A DNA stretch of 64,000 nucleotides, from assembly GCA_963777665.1 (NCBI GenBank), contig CAVZRJ010000005.1, positions 124,001 through 188,000 of the forward strand. Reading direction: 5' to 3'. The position numbers and the translations under genes are program-made. The notes under the pieces were generated by a model. The model made no database searches. It had not been told where the DNA came from and saw nothing but the letters and a program-made list of their open reading frames with translations. Source of the stretch: Bog-756 sp963777665 (GTDB lineage Bacteria; Actinomycetota; Acidimicrobiia; Acidimicrobiales; RAAP-2). Shown here piece after piece: positions 25,670-34,811 of the stretch (position 1 is its first letter; each line of letters opens with the position of its first letter).

Positions 25670-27328
25670 GTGTCAGATGTGACGGATCCCCGGGGGGATC
25701 TCCAATGGGGGACCATCCCCGGCCTGGTCGAGGATGCCGCCGCGCGTTTCGGGGACGCAGAAGCGATCGTCGACCACCACGGCCCGTGCGGCACCACCAC
25801 CAGGTGGTCCTTCGACCGGTTGGCCGAGGAGGTGGCCGCTGCCACCCGAGCCATCGTGGCCAACGGTATCGAGCGGGGCGACCGGGTCGCCATCTGGGCC
25901 CCCAATTGTGCGGAGTGGATGGTGGCAGCGCTCGGGGCGGTCGGAGCAGGGGCCCTGCTCGTCCCGCTCAACACCCGGTACAAGGGGGCGGAGGCCGCTT
26001 ACATCCTGCGGGCCTCGGGGGCAAGGCTCCTCTTCACCGTGCAGGGGTTCCTCGGCATCGACTACCCGGCCATCCTCGACGAGGCGGTGTCGGCGGGCGA
26101 AAAGGTGCCCGAGCTCGAGCGGGTGGTCGTGCTCCGCGGCGACGACTCCGCGTCTCCGCGTGCCGGTGCCCGCGGGGACCAGGTGGTCGGGTGGGAGGTG
26201 TTCCTCGGCGAGGGAGGTGCCTGCTCGGCGGACGTGGCGGCGGGGCGGACCGCCTCGATCACCACCGGCGACCTCTCCGACCTGATCTTCACCTCGGGGA
26301 CCACCGGCCATCCCAAGGGGTCGATGACCACCCACGGCCAGTCCCTGCGCACCTTCGCCACCTGGGCCAAGGTGGTCGGCCTGCGCGAGGGCGACCGGTA
26401 CCTCATCGTCAACCCGTTCTTCCACACCTTCGGGTACAAGGCGGGCATCCTCGCCTGCCTCATGACCGGAGCCACCATGGTGCCCGAGCCTGTCTTCGAC
26501 GTGGACACGGTCCTGGCCAGGGTCGTCGAGGAGCGGATCTCGGTGCTGCCGGGCCCGCCGACCATCTTCCGGTCCGTGCTCGACCACCCGGACCGGTCCA
26601 GCTTCGACGTCTCCACCCTCCGGCTCGTGGTGACCGGCGCGGCGCTGGTCCCGGTGGAGCTTGTCGAGGGGCTGTGGTCCGACCTCGGTGTCGAAACCGT
26701 CCTCACCGCCTACGGGCTCACCGAGGCCACCGGGACGGTGACCATGTGCCGTCGTGGTGACTCGGCCGAGGTGATCGCCGGCACGTCGGGCCGGGCCATT
26801 CCTGATGTGGAGGTCCGCATCGTAGGGGGCGACGGGACGGAGGTCCCGACCGGCGCCAGCGGCGAGGTCCTGGTGCGCGGCTACAACGTGATGCGGGGGT
26901 ACTTCAACGACCCCGACGCGACCGAGGAGGCGATCGACCGTGACGGTTGGCTCCACACCGGGGACATCGGGGTGATGGACGCAGCGGGCAACGTGACCAT
27001 CACCGACAGGCTCAAGGACATGTACGTGAGTGGCGGCTTCAACGTCTACCCCGCCGAAGTGGAGGCGGTCCTGCGACGGCATCCCGACGTGGCCCAGGTG
27101 GCTGTCGTCGGCGTGCCCGACCGCCGGATGGGTGAGGTCGGCCTGGCCGTGGTCGTGCCCACTGCCGGATCGGACGCTGACGCCCTCGTGGACGCGCTGC
27201 CCGACTGGGCGAGAGGACAGCTGGCCAACTTCAAGGTCCCCGGCCGCGTCCAGCTGGTCGACGTCCTCCCGGTCAACGCGAGTGGCAAGGTACTCAAGCG
27301 CGAGCTGCGCGCCGCGTACGCGACGTGA
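25670..27328 (+). CDS. AMP-dependent acyl-CoA ligase, FadD3-like
   Basis: A 552-residue adenylate-forming enzyme. Motifs are FTSGTTGHPKGSM near residue 215, NPFFHTFGYKAGILACL near 250, VLPGPPTIFRSVLDHP near 295, YGLTEATGTVTMCR near 350, DRLKDMYVSGGFNVYPAE near 445, and the catalytic Lys in NASGKVLKREL. The block from NPFFHTFGYKAG to the GPPTI motif closely resembles mycobacterial FadD3, the CoA ligase for the C/D-ring intermediate HIP in cholesterol degradation. That assignment is from memory and could be wrong. The frame also allows ATG 25652; the leaderless -10 favours GTG 25670. Confidence 0.85.
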   Translation: MSDVTDPRGDLQWGTIPGLVEDAAARFGDAEAIVDHHGPCGTTTRWSFDRLAEEVAAATRAIVANGIERGDRVAIWAPNCAEWMVAALGAVGAGALLVPLNTRYKGAEAAYILRASGARLLFTVQGFLGIDYPAILDEAVSAGEKVPELERVVVLRGDDSASPRAGARGDQVVGWEVFLGEGGACSADVAAGRTASITTGDLSDLIFTSGTTGHPKGSMTTHGQSLRTFATWAKVVGLREGDRYLIVNPFFHTFGYKAGILACLMTGATMVPEPVFDVDTVLARVVEERISVLPGPPTIFRSVLDHPDRSSFDVSTLRLVVTGAALVPVELVEGLWSDLGVETVLTAYGLTEATGTVTMCRRGDSAEVIAGTSGRAIPDVEVRIVGGDGTEVPTGASGEVLVRGYNVMRGYFNDPDATEEAIDRDGWLHTGDIGVMDAAGNVTITDRLKDMYVSGGFNVYPAEVEAVLRRHPDVAQVAVVGVPDRRMGEVGLAVVVPTAGSDADALVDALPDWARGQLANFKVPGRVQLVDVLPVNASGKVLKRELRAAYAT

Positions 27329-27379
27329 GCGACGCCCGGCCGGCGGACCGTTCTGCATCCGCAACGAAAGGAGCATGCC

Positions 27380-28486
27380 GTGCGAGGCATCGTCTACACC
27401 GGTGACGACGTGGAGGTCACCGACCAGCTGAGCATCGGCGACCCGGGACCGACCGAGGTGCGGGTGGCCATCGGCGCGGCCGGGGTGTGCCACAGCGACC
27501 TCTCGGTCATCAACGGGACCATCCCGTGGAAGGCTCCGTCGGTCCTCGGACACGAGGGGGCCGGAGTCGTCGAGGCGGTGGGCTCCGAGGTCCGCTCGGT
27601 ACAGGTGGGCGACCATGTCGTCATCGCGACCCTGGCCAGCTGCGGGCTCTGCCGGGCGTGCGCCACCGGACATCCGACCTGGTGCGTGAAGACCCTGGGC
27701 ATCGTGTCGCAGCCCTTCACCTACAAGGGCGAACCCGCCTCAAACTTCGCGGCCACTTCGGTCTTCGCCGAGTCGACGATCGTGAAGGAGGTCCAGGCCG
27801 TGAAGATCTCGAAGGAGGTGCCGCTCACCTCGGCGTGCCTCATCGGGTGCGGGGTGCTCACCGGGGTCGGCTCGGTCCTCAACCGGGCGAAGGTGCAGGC
27901 GGGGGAGACCGCAGCCGTGTTCGGCGTCGGGGGAGTCGGGCTCAATGTGATCCAGGGCCTCCGTCTGGCCGGGGCGAGCCGCATCATCGCGGTGGACACC
28001 CTGGCATCGAAGGAGGACCTGGCGCGTCAGTTCGGAGCGACCCACTTCGTCGACGCCTCCGCCACCGACCCGGTTGCGGCCATCCGAGAGCTGGTCCCGC
28101 CCGGGCCCGACCGGGTCGGTGGCGCACTGGGGTGGACCGGCGGGGTCACCTGGTCCTTCGACTGCGTCGGTCACCCGGCGGTGCTCCGCAACGCGCTCGA
28201 CGTCCTCGACTGGGGCGGCACCGCACTCGCCATCGGCATCCCGCCCCAGGGGACCGAGGTCTCCGTCGACGTCAACGCCCTCGCCTACGTGGACCGCGGC
28301 CTGCTCGGCTGCCGGTACGGGTCGGCCCGGCCCCACCAGGACATCCCCCTCATGGTCGAGCTCTACCTCTCGGGCAGGCTCATGCTCGACGAGCTGGTCA
28401 CCGAGCAGCGACCCCTCGAGGGGTTCCGGGAGATCGTCGAGGACATGGAGGCGGGCAAGCTCGCCCGCGGCGTCCTCACCTTCTGA
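27380..28486 (+). CDS. Zinc-dependent alcohol dehydrogenase (class III-like)
   Basis: A 368-residue medium-chain dehydrogenase. Catalytic zinc ligands are Cys in AAGVCHSDLS and His-Glu in LGHEGAGVVE near residue 60, the structural zinc cluster is CGLCRACATGHPTWC near 92-106, and the NAD fold is VFGVGGVGLNVIQGL near 185. The pattern resembles mycobacterial and S-(hydroxymethyl)mycothiol-type dehydrogenases. The GTG follows AAAGGAG. It lies between two acyl-CoA ligases, so it may oxidise an alcohol or aldehyde intermediate before CoA activation. The substrate is not determined. Confidence 0.9.
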   Translation: MRGIVYTGDDVEVTDQLSIGDPGPTEVRVAIGAAGVCHSDLSVINGTIPWKAPSVLGHEGAGVVEAVGSEVRSVQVGDHVVIATLASCGLCRACATGHPTWCVKTLGIVSQPFTYKGEPASNFAATSVFAESTIVKEVQAVKISKEVPLTSACLIGCGVLTGVGSVLNRAKVQAGETAAVFGVGGVGLNVIQGLRLAGASRIIAVDTLASKEDLARQFGATHFVDASATDPVAAIRELVPPGPDRVGGALGWTGGVTWSFDCVGHPAVLRNALDVLDWGGTALAIGIPPQGTEVSVDVNALAYVDRGLLGCRYGSARPHQDIPLMVELYLSGRLMLDELVTEQRPLEGFREIVEDMEAGKLARGVLTF

Positions 28487-28509
28487 CCTCGCACGGATCG
28501 GATCGGCCA

Positions 28510-30099
28510 GTGACGCAGCGTCATGTCGCGGGGGAGTGCGAGACGCTCCTCGAGGCCCTGCGCGCTGCGGCGACCGCACACGGCGATCGGGAGGCGTACG
28601 TCGAGCCGGCCACGCCCACTTCGCCGCGCCGGGCCGTGACCTTTGCGGCATGGGACCGTGCGGCCGACGGGGTCGCCGGCCTGCTCGCCGGCAATGGGGT
28701 GGGCCATGGCTCGGTGGTCTGTCTCCTGCTCCCGAGCTCGATCGACTACATGGTCTGCTACGCCGCCGCCGCCCGTCTCGGTGCGCTCACCTCGGGCATC
28801 AATCCCCGGCTGGGCCCGGCCGAGGTCGCCTCGATCGTGGAGCGGACCGAACCGGCCGTGCTGGTGGTCGACGACGGCGCCACCCACCCCGGTGGCCCGG
28901 TCGGGATCGTGCTCGAACGCGCGCAGGTGATGGCAGCCGCGTCCGGACCACCGCCGACTTCCCTCCCCGCGGTCACGGCGACGGATCCGGTAGCTCTGGT
29001 CTGGACGAGTGGCACCACCGGGCTGCCCAAGGGCGCGGTGTTCGACCACCGGAACCTGCGTGCGGTGGCCGAGGCGGCCGACGTCCTCTCGGTACCGGGA
29101 GACCGGCGCCTGTCGCCGCTGCCCTTCGCCCATGTGGGGTCGATGACCCGGGTCTGGGACGAGGCCGCACACGGGATCACCACCGTCATCACCCCGACCC
29201 CCTGGCGGGCGGCCGACGCCATCTCGGTGATGGCCACCGAACGGATCACCGTGGCCCAGGGGGTCCCGACCCAGTGGGCGCTGGTGCTCGCCCATCCCCT
29301 CCTGGCCACCGCCGACCTCTCGTCCCTGCGGGTCGCCGGCACCGGGGCCTCCCGGGTGCCCGCCGAGCTGGTGCCGGCCATGCGAGACGCCCTCGGAGTC
29401 CCGGTCGTCGTGCGCTACACGTCCACCGAGGCGTCGCTCGGGACCGGCACGGTGCCCGGCGACCCCGACGAGGCGGTGGCCACCACGGTCGGCCGCCCCG
29501 TCTCCGGGGTCGGCATCTCCCTCGTCGACGAGGACGGGGTGCCGGTCGACGACGGCGAGGTCGGCCGGGTGCGACTGCGCTCCACGGCGGTCATGCGCGG
29601 CTACTGGGGAGGACCGCCGACCGGCCCCGGGGCCGGCGGTGTCGTCTACGACGACGCGAGCAGCCGTGCGGTCCTCGCACCCGACGGATGGCTCACCACC
29701 GGCGATTTCGGCTGGATCGACCCGGACGACCGACTCCACCTGGTCGGGCGGGCCAACGAGCTCTACATCCGTGGCGGATACAACGTCTACCCTGCGGAGG
29801 TCGAGCAGGCCCTGGGCGGCGTGTCCCGGATCGAGCAGCTGGCCGTGGTCGGCACGCCCGATCCGGTGCTCGGCGAGGTCGGGGTGGTCTTCGTGGTGCC
29901 GTCCGCAGGGCCCGCCCCCGATCGGGGCGAGCTCCTGGCCGTGCTGCGAGAGACGGCCCGGGCGACGCTCGCCGACTACAAGGCGCCCGACCGGCTGGTG
30001 GTCGTCGACGCTCTCCCCCTGACCTCGATGATGAAGGTAGACAAGAGGGCCCTGGCCGCGCGAGCCGCCCTCGAGACGAACGGAGCGAGTGCACCATGA
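28510..30099 (+). CDS. AMP-dependent acyl-CoA synthetase
   Basis: A 529-residue ANL ligase. Motifs are WTSGTTGLPKGAV near residue 165, FAHVGSMTRVWDEA near 205, YTSTEASLGTG near 305 in place of the usual YGLTE, GDFGWIDPDDRLHLVGR near 400, and the catalytic Lys in TSMMKVDKRAL at the end. The changed YTSTEA motif separates it from the other ligases here. The GTG at 28510 lies 23 bp after the dehydrogenase stop; much longer upstream extension is a shadow of that gene. Its stop overlaps the following gene (ATGA). Confidence 0.87.
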   Translation: MTQRHVAGECETLLEALRAAATAHGDREAYVEPATPTSPRRAVTFAAWDRAADGVAGLLAGNGVGHGSVVCLLLPSSIDYMVCYAAAARLGALTSGINPRLGPAEVASIVERTEPAVLVVDDGATHPGGPVGIVLERAQVMAAASGPPPTSLPAVTATDPVALVWTSGTTGLPKGAVFDHRNLRAVAEAADVLSVPGDRRLSPLPFAHVGSMTRVWDEAAHGITTVITPTPWRAADAISVMATERITVAQGVPTQWALVLAHPLLATADLSSLRVAGTGASRVPAELVPAMRDALGVPVVVRYTSTEASLGTGTVPGDPDEAVATTVGRPVSGVGISLVDEDGVPVDDGEVGRVRLRSTAVMRGYWGGPPTGPGAGGVVYDDASSRAVLAPDGWLTTGDFGWIDPDDRLHLVGRANELYIRGGYNVYPAEVEQALGGVSRIEQLAVVGTPDPVLGEVGVVFVVPSAGPAPDRGELLAVLRETARATLADYKAPDRLVVVDALPLTSMMKVDKRALAARAALETNGASAP

Positions 30100-30947
30100 C
30101 CGCCAGATCGACACCCGCCACCGGTGGCGTCACCGACGACCCCATCCGGATCGGCACCATGCTCTACACGTTGGTGGAGCCCCACCGCGGTCACGAGGTC
30201 GCCTACAACCGCTGGTACGAGCGGGACCACTTTTACGCCGGCTGCCAGATCGGGGCCTACAACTTCGCCGGAGCGCGGTTCGTCGCCACTGCCCCGATGA
30301 AGGAGCTGCGTGCCCCGCGCGTCGGCGCCGAGGGGCCGGCCCCGCTGGTGGCCGACCCCCAGACCGGCAGCTACCTCGGGATCTACTACGTGCTCGACGG
30401 GCACCACGACGAATGGAACCGGTGGGCGGTGGACCAGGTCAATGCGCTCCACGCGGCCGGTCGGATGTTCGAGCACCGCGACCACATCCACACCGGGCTC
30501 TACCGCTTCGAGTGGGAGTACCGGCGCGACGCCGACGGGATCCCGGCAGAGCTCACGCTCGACCACCGCTTCACCGGGATGGTCTCGGTCTTCATCGAGC
30601 CGGAAGACGGGGTGACCGGTGCACGGATCGGGAGCTGGTACCGCGACGAATTCCTTCCCTCGGTGCTGCCCGGATCGACGGTGGCCACCGTGCTCGGGTT
30701 CAGCCCGCTGCCGCTGCTGGCAGACGCTCCCGGGGACGTGCCGCGTGGCGAGACACTCGACGAGCGGGTGCTCCTGCTCTGCTTTTCCGACGTGGACCCG
30801 ACCGCTGCCTGGGCGGACGTCATCGCCCCCCAGGACGCGGCACTCGGATCGTCCGGATTGGGGAGGGTGGCCTGGGCGTCGCCGTTCGTCGGCACGGTGC
30901 CGGGGACCGACACCTACACCGACCAGCTGTGGGCGGCGCCGGCGTGA
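30096..30947 (+). CDS. Conserved protein, possible EthD-like dimeric alpha-beta barrel
   Basis: A 283-residue soluble protein. Its N-terminal third, with MLYTLVEPHRGHEVAYNRWY followed by ERDHFYAGC, resembles EthD/ABM-type barrels in which a small strand is followed by the YNxWYxxxH element. A second such unit may lie around residue 165, with MVSVFIEP and SWYRDEFLPSVLPG, so it could be a tandem duplication of the barrel. It is coupled by overlapping codons to the acyl-CoA ligases on both sides, so it should act on the same pathway. I do not know a characterised member and assign no reaction. Confidence 0.65.
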   Translation: MTARSTPATGGVTDDPIRIGTMLYTLVEPHRGHEVAYNRWYERDHFYAGCQIGAYNFAGARFVATAPMKELRAPRVGAEGPAPLVADPQTGSYLGIYYVLDGHHDEWNRWAVDQVNALHAAGRMFEHRDHIHTGLYRFEWEYRRDADGIPAELTLDHRFTGMVSVFIEPEDGVTGARIGSWYRDEFLPSVLPGSTVATVLGFSPLPLLADAPGDVPRGETLDERVLLLCFSDVDPTAAWADVIAPQDAALGSSGLGRVAWASPFVGTVPGTDTYTDQLWAAPA

Positions 30948-32569
30948 GCGACGACGTGATCGAGCGGTTGGCAGCACGGGCCGCAGACCGCGGCTGGGCG
31001 TGGGCGCCCACCCTGTGGCACCTGGTCGAGAGCCGCGCCGGGGCCACCCCCGACGCAGTTCTGGCCCGGGAGGACACGGGGAACGTGCTCACCTTCGCCG
31101 GCTTCCGCGACGCCTGCCTGCGTGCCGCCGCCGGGCTCCACGAGCACTGGGGGGTGTCCCGCGACACCGCGGTGAGCTGGGAGCTGCCGACCTGGAACGA
31201 GTCCCTGGTGCTGGTCGGGGCACTGGCCCGGCTCGGGGCCCGTCAGAACCCGCTCATCCCGATCTACCGCGAGCGCGAGGTCGGATTCATCACCGAGCAG
31301 AGCGGCGCCTCACTGCTGGTGGTGCCGACCGTCTACCGCGGGTTCGACTTCGAGGCCATGGCGCGGGACATCGCCGGCGGGCGCCCCGCGCTCCAGGTGC
31401 TGGTGGTCGACCGGGCGCTTCCCGACGGTGACCCGGCATCGCTGCCCCCGGCCGATCGCGACCCGGACCGGTCCACGGACGCGCCGGTGCGCTGGCTGTT
31501 CTACACCTCCGGCACCACCGCCGACCCCAAGGGCGCTCCTCACACCGACCTCTCGGTGACGGCCCCGGCCCTCGCGATGGCCGAGTGCCTCGACATCCGG
31601 GCCGACGACGTCTCGGCCCTGGTCTTCCCCTTCACCCACATCGGCGGGATCGGCTGGCTCATCGCGTCGCTGCTGACCGGGTGCACCCTGCTCACGACCG
31701 AGGCCTTCGACCCCGTCGGGACCCCCGCCTTCCTCGCGGCCAACCAGGTGACCCTGGCCGGATCTGGCACCCCGTTCCACCTGGCCTACCTCGCCGCGCA
31801 GCGCGCCGGGTCCGGCGGGTCACTGTTCCCCGACGTGCGCTCCTTCCCGGGCGGCGGGGCTCCCAAGCCCCCCCAGCTCCACTACGACTTGAAGGCCGAG
31901 ATCGGGGGAGTCGGCATCGTCTCGGGCTACGGGCTCACCGAGGCGCCGATCGTGGTCATGGCCGGCACGACCGACCCCGACCCGAAGCTGGCCGACACCG
32001 AGGGGCGACCGACCCCGGGGGTCGAGCTCATCGTGGTGACCCTCGACGGCCGGAGGGCCGGCCCGGGCGAGGAGGGGGAGATCCGGCTCAAGGGGCCCCA
32101 GGTCATCCGGGGCTACCTCGACGCCTCCCTCGACGCCGAGGCGTTCGACGGTGACGGGTACTTCCGGAGCGGCGACCTCGGCGTCGTCGACGCCGAGGGG
32201 TACGTGACCATCACCGGCCGTCTCAAGGACGTGATCATCCGCCACGGCGAGAACATCTCGGCCAAAGAGGTCGAAGACCTCCTCTACACCCATCCTGCGG
32301 TGGCCGACGTGGCGGTCATCGGGCTGCCCGATCCGAAGACGGGCGAGCGGGCCTGCGCGGTGGTCGCCCTCGCGGAAGGTGCCACCTTCGACCTGGCCAC
32401 CATGGCCGACTATCTGCGTGAGAAGGGACTGCGGGTCCAGGCCGTCCCGGAGCAGCTGGAACGGGTCGAGGTGGTGCCCCGCAACCCCGCAGGCAAGATC
32501 CTCAAGCACACCCTGCGCGAGCGCTTCGCGCCGTCCGCTGCGACATCGACCAAGAGGAGCGATTCATGA
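30944..32569 (+). CDS. AMP-dependent acyl-CoA ligase (FadD/CaiC-like)
   Basis: A 541-residue ANL enzyme. Motifs are FYTSGTTADPKGAPHT near residue 185, FPFTHIGGIGWL near 228, SGYGLTEAPIVVMAG near 325, GDLGVVDAEGYVTITGRLKDVIIRHGEN near 405-435 (quoted here only as landmarks), and the catalytic Lys in NPAGKILKHTL. It is the third adenylate-forming enzyme in this stretch, distinct in sequence, so each probably has its own acid. The GTG overlaps the upstream stop (GTGA), and its stop overlaps the SDR start (ATGA). Confidence 0.87.
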   Translation: MSDDVIERLAARAADRGWAWAPTLWHLVESRAGATPDAVLAREDTGNVLTFAGFRDACLRAAAGLHEHWGVSRDTAVSWELPTWNESLVLVGALARLGARQNPLIPIYREREVGFITEQSGASLLVVPTVYRGFDFEAMARDIAGGRPALQVLVVDRALPDGDPASLPPADRDPDRSTDAPVRWLFYTSGTTADPKGAPHTDLSVTAPALAMAECLDIRADDVSALVFPFTHIGGIGWLIASLLTGCTLLTTEAFDPVGTPAFLAANQVTLAGSGTPFHLAYLAAQRAGSGGSLFPDVRSFPGGGAPKPPQLHYDLKAEIGGVGIVSGYGLTEAPIVVMAGTTDPDPKLADTEGRPTPGVELIVVTLDGRRAGPGEEGEIRLKGPQVIRGYLDASLDAEAFDGDGYFRSGDLGVVDAEGYVTITGRLKDVIIRHGENISAKEVEDLLYTHPAVADVAVIGLPDPKTGERACAVVALAEGATFDLATMADYLREKGLRVQAVPEQLERVEVVPRNPAGKILKHTLRERFAPSAATSTKRSDS

Positions 32570-33396
32570 GCCCGATCCAGGGAGTCACCTTCGGCAGGGG
32601 TGGCGAGGAGCACGATGCCGCCGACGCCGCCATTCGCGCGTTCGTCGGTCACCGGTTCGACGGCAAGGTGGCCGTCGTCACCGGCGCGGGCTCGGGGATC
32701 GGCCGCGCGGTGGCGCAACGGCTGGCTCGGGAGGGCGCCTCCGTGGCTGCGCTCGACGTCGACGCCGACGCGGTGGCCCTCACGGTGGCCGACATCGAGG
32801 CGGAAGGTGGACGTGCTGCCGCCCATGTCTGCGACGTGAGCTCGGAGTCGTCGGTGGAGGAAACGGTGGCGGCGGTCGTCGGAGGATTCGGACCGCCGAC
32901 CGTGGTCTGCAACGTGGCCGGGATCGGGCGTTTCTTCAACACCGCCGAGATGCCGTTCGACTGGTGGCAGCGGATCCTGGCGGTCAACCTCACCGGCCCC
33001 TTCCTGGTCTGCCGCGCCTCGCTGCCCCACCTCATCGAGCACGGCGGGTCGATCGTGAACGTGGCCTCGAACACCGCACTCATGGGACAGGCCTACTCCG
33101 CCGCGTACTGCGCGTCCAAGGCCGGCCTGCTCATGTTCTCCAAGGCCCTGGCCGCCGAGTACTTGGGGAGGGGCGTTCGGGTCAACGTGGTCGCGCCGGG
33201 CGGGACGGACACCCCACTGATGGGGGAGTTCACCCTGCCCGACGGGGCCAACCCGAAACAGCTCACCAAGATCATGACCCCGATGGGTTTCTCGACACCG
33301 GCCGAGATCGCCGCGTCGATCGCCTTCCTCGCCTCGGACGAGTCGTCCTACACCACCGGGGCGGTGCTCTCGGTCGACGGGGGCCTGACCATCTGA
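32566..33396 (+). CDS. Short-chain dehydrogenase/reductase
   Basis: A 276-residue classical SDR with an N-terminal extension of about 30 residues. Cofactor loop TGAGSGIGRA near residue 40, catalytic Ser in NVASNTALMG near 168 and YCASK near 181 are present, and the C-terminus TTGAVLSVDGGLTI is canonical. The usual NNAG reads CNVAG. It is the last gene of an operon from the alcohol dehydrogenase onward, linked to the ligase by an ATGA overlap. It likely oxidises a hydroxyacyl or steroid-like intermediate; the substrate is unknown. Confidence 0.88.
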   Translation: MSPIQGVTFGRGGEEHDAADAAIRAFVGHRFDGKVAVVTGAGSGIGRAVAQRLAREGASVAALDVDADAVALTVADIEAEGGRAAAHVCDVSSESSVEETVAAVVGGFGPPTVVCNVAGIGRFFNTAEMPFDWWQRILAVNLTGPFLVCRASLPHLIEHGGSIVNVASNTALMGQAYSAAYCASKAGLLMFSKALAAEYLGRGVRVNVVAPGGTDTPLMGEFTLPDGANPKQLTKIMTPMGFSTPAEIAASIAFLASDESSYTTGAVLSVDGGLTI

Positions 33397-33444
33397 ACCC
33401 CGTGCCGAGCGCGCCGCGTGGATCTTGCCGTAGACGGTGGGTCA

Positions 33445-33456
33445 CGTGCAACAATG
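33445..33456 (+). promoter_or_regulatory. Shared promoter-region motif CGTGCAACAATG, copy 1
   Basis: The same 12 bases occur before each of the two tandem P450 genes, 58 and 57 bp upstream of their ATG codons. CAACAAT could be a -10 element. The copy is part of the duplicated segment, so conservation may reflect ancestry rather than function. Confidence 0.4.
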
Positions 33457-33513
33457 CGAGAAGTGCGGCAGGTGGTCGCTCGTGCCGCTGTCTCAAGGGG
33501 GATGCGGTGAGCC

Positions 33514-34710
33514 ATGGGTAAAGCCCGACCAGTCGAGAGCTGGGCGACCGACTTCGACGTCCTGGACCCGGCCTACATCGCAGACCCCTTCCGCATCTGG
33601 GACGACCTGCGGGCGTCCTGCCCGGTGGCCCACACCGAGCGGCGGGGGAGCACCTGGCTCCCGACCCGGTACACGGACGTGGTCGAGCTGGCCGGCGACG
33701 TCGGGCACTTCAGCTCGTCCGACGTCTTCGTCATCCCGATCGACGTCCCCGAGGAGACGCTCCTGGCCTACGGGGTACCGCCGCTGTCGGCGGACCCGCC
33801 CCTGCACACCTGGACCCGCCGCCTCCTCCTCCCGTGGTTCTCCCACCAAAAGGTGGAACGCTACGAACCGATGACCCGCGAGCTGTGCAGGCGGTTGGTC
33901 GACGGGTTCGTCGCCGACGGTCGCGCCGACGCCGCTGCGGACTACGCGCAGCAGATCCCGGTCCGGGTCATCGGTGCGATCCTCGGCGTGCCCGGCTCGA
34001 TGTCGGACACGTTCACCGACTGGGTCCGGGACGTGTTCGAGTTCGCCGACGACCCGGAGCGGGTCGAGCGAGCCAGAACGGCGCTCATCTCCTACTTCGT
34101 CGGCGAGGTGGACCGGCGGCGCACGGATCCCGGTGACGACCTGCTCAGCGAGCTGCTCCAGACGGAGATCGACGGCGAGCCGCTCGACGACGCGGTCGTG
34201 CTCGGCGTCGCCGCTCTCACCCTCGCCGCCGGGGTGGACACCACATGGAGCGCGATCGGCTCCGTGCTCTGGCACCTCGCCACCCATCCCGGGGACGCCA
34301 AGACCCTGGCGACCGATCCCGCGGCGATGCCGCTGGCCATCGAGGAGCTGTTGCGGGCCTACTCGCCGGTGACCATGGCCCGGGTCGTGACCGGGGACGT
34401 CGACTTCCGTGGGTGCCCGATGGCGGAGGGGGACAAGGTGGTGATGAACTTCCCTGCGGCCAACCGTGACCCCGACATGTTCGATGAGCCGGCCCGGGTC
34501 ATCCTCGACCGGGCCCACAACCGCCATGTGGCGTTCGGTTCGGGCATCCACCGCTGCGCGGGCTCGAACCTCGCCCGGATGGAGCTGCGGGTGGCGCTCG
34601 AGGAGTGGCTCAAACGGATCCCCGAATTCCGGCTTGGCGACGCTGGCGGGGTGACCTGGGCGGGGGGACAGGTCCGCGGGCCGCGGTGCGTTCCGGTGGT
34701 GTTCCCATGA
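33514..34710 (+). CDS. Cytochrome P450 (first tandem copy)
   Basis: A 398-residue soluble bacterial P450. The oxygen-binding I-helix AGVDTTWSAIG is near residue 233, the ExxR in EELLR near 277, and the heme-thiolate motif FGSGIHRCAGSNLAR at about 341-355 with the Cys at 348. It uses electrons from a ferredoxin to hydroxylate a small hydrophobic substrate. It is about 80% identical by eye to the next P450, with a 104-bp stretch identical in DNA. Right after its stop an ATGAGGATCCGG sequence matches the start of the ferredoxin gene that follows the second copy, so it appears to have lost its own ferredoxin. Confidence 0.92.
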   Translation: MGKARPVESWATDFDVLDPAYIADPFRIWDDLRASCPVAHTERRGSTWLPTRYTDVVELAGDVGHFSSSDVFVIPIDVPEETLLAYGVPPLSADPPLHTWTRRLLLPWFSHQKVERYEPMTRELCRRLVDGFVADGRADAAADYAQQIPVRVIGAILGVPGSMSDTFTDWVRDVFEFADDPERVERARTALISYFVGEVDRRRTDPGDDLLSELLQTEIDGEPLDDAVVLGVAALTLAAGVDTTWSAIGSVLWHLATHPGDAKTLATDPAAMPLAIEELLRAYSPVTMARVVTGDVDFRGCPMAEGDKVVMNFPAANRDPDMFDEPARVILDRAHNRHVAFGSGIHRCAGSNLARMELRVALEEWLKRIPEFRLGDAGGVTWAGGQVRGPRCVPVVFP

Positions 34711-34742
34711 GGATCCGGGCCATGGAGGAGAGGAGATGGGCG

Positions 34743-34754
34743 CGTGCAACAATG
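34743..34754 (+). promoter_or_regulatory. Shared promoter-region motif CGTGCAACAATG, copy 2
   Basis: Second copy of the 12-base motif, 57 bp before the ATG of the second P450. It lies in the sequence that replaced the ferredoxin gene between the two P450 copies. Confidence 0.4.
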
Positions 34755-34811
34755 GAACAAAGGGCGGCGAGTTGTCGCCCACTCTCCATTCACGTGCAGA
34801 TGAGGTGAGTC

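Noticed and set aside
34605..34808. Small frame after the first P450
   Set aside because: It is the remnant of a duplicated ferredoxin start and has no cluster cysteines.
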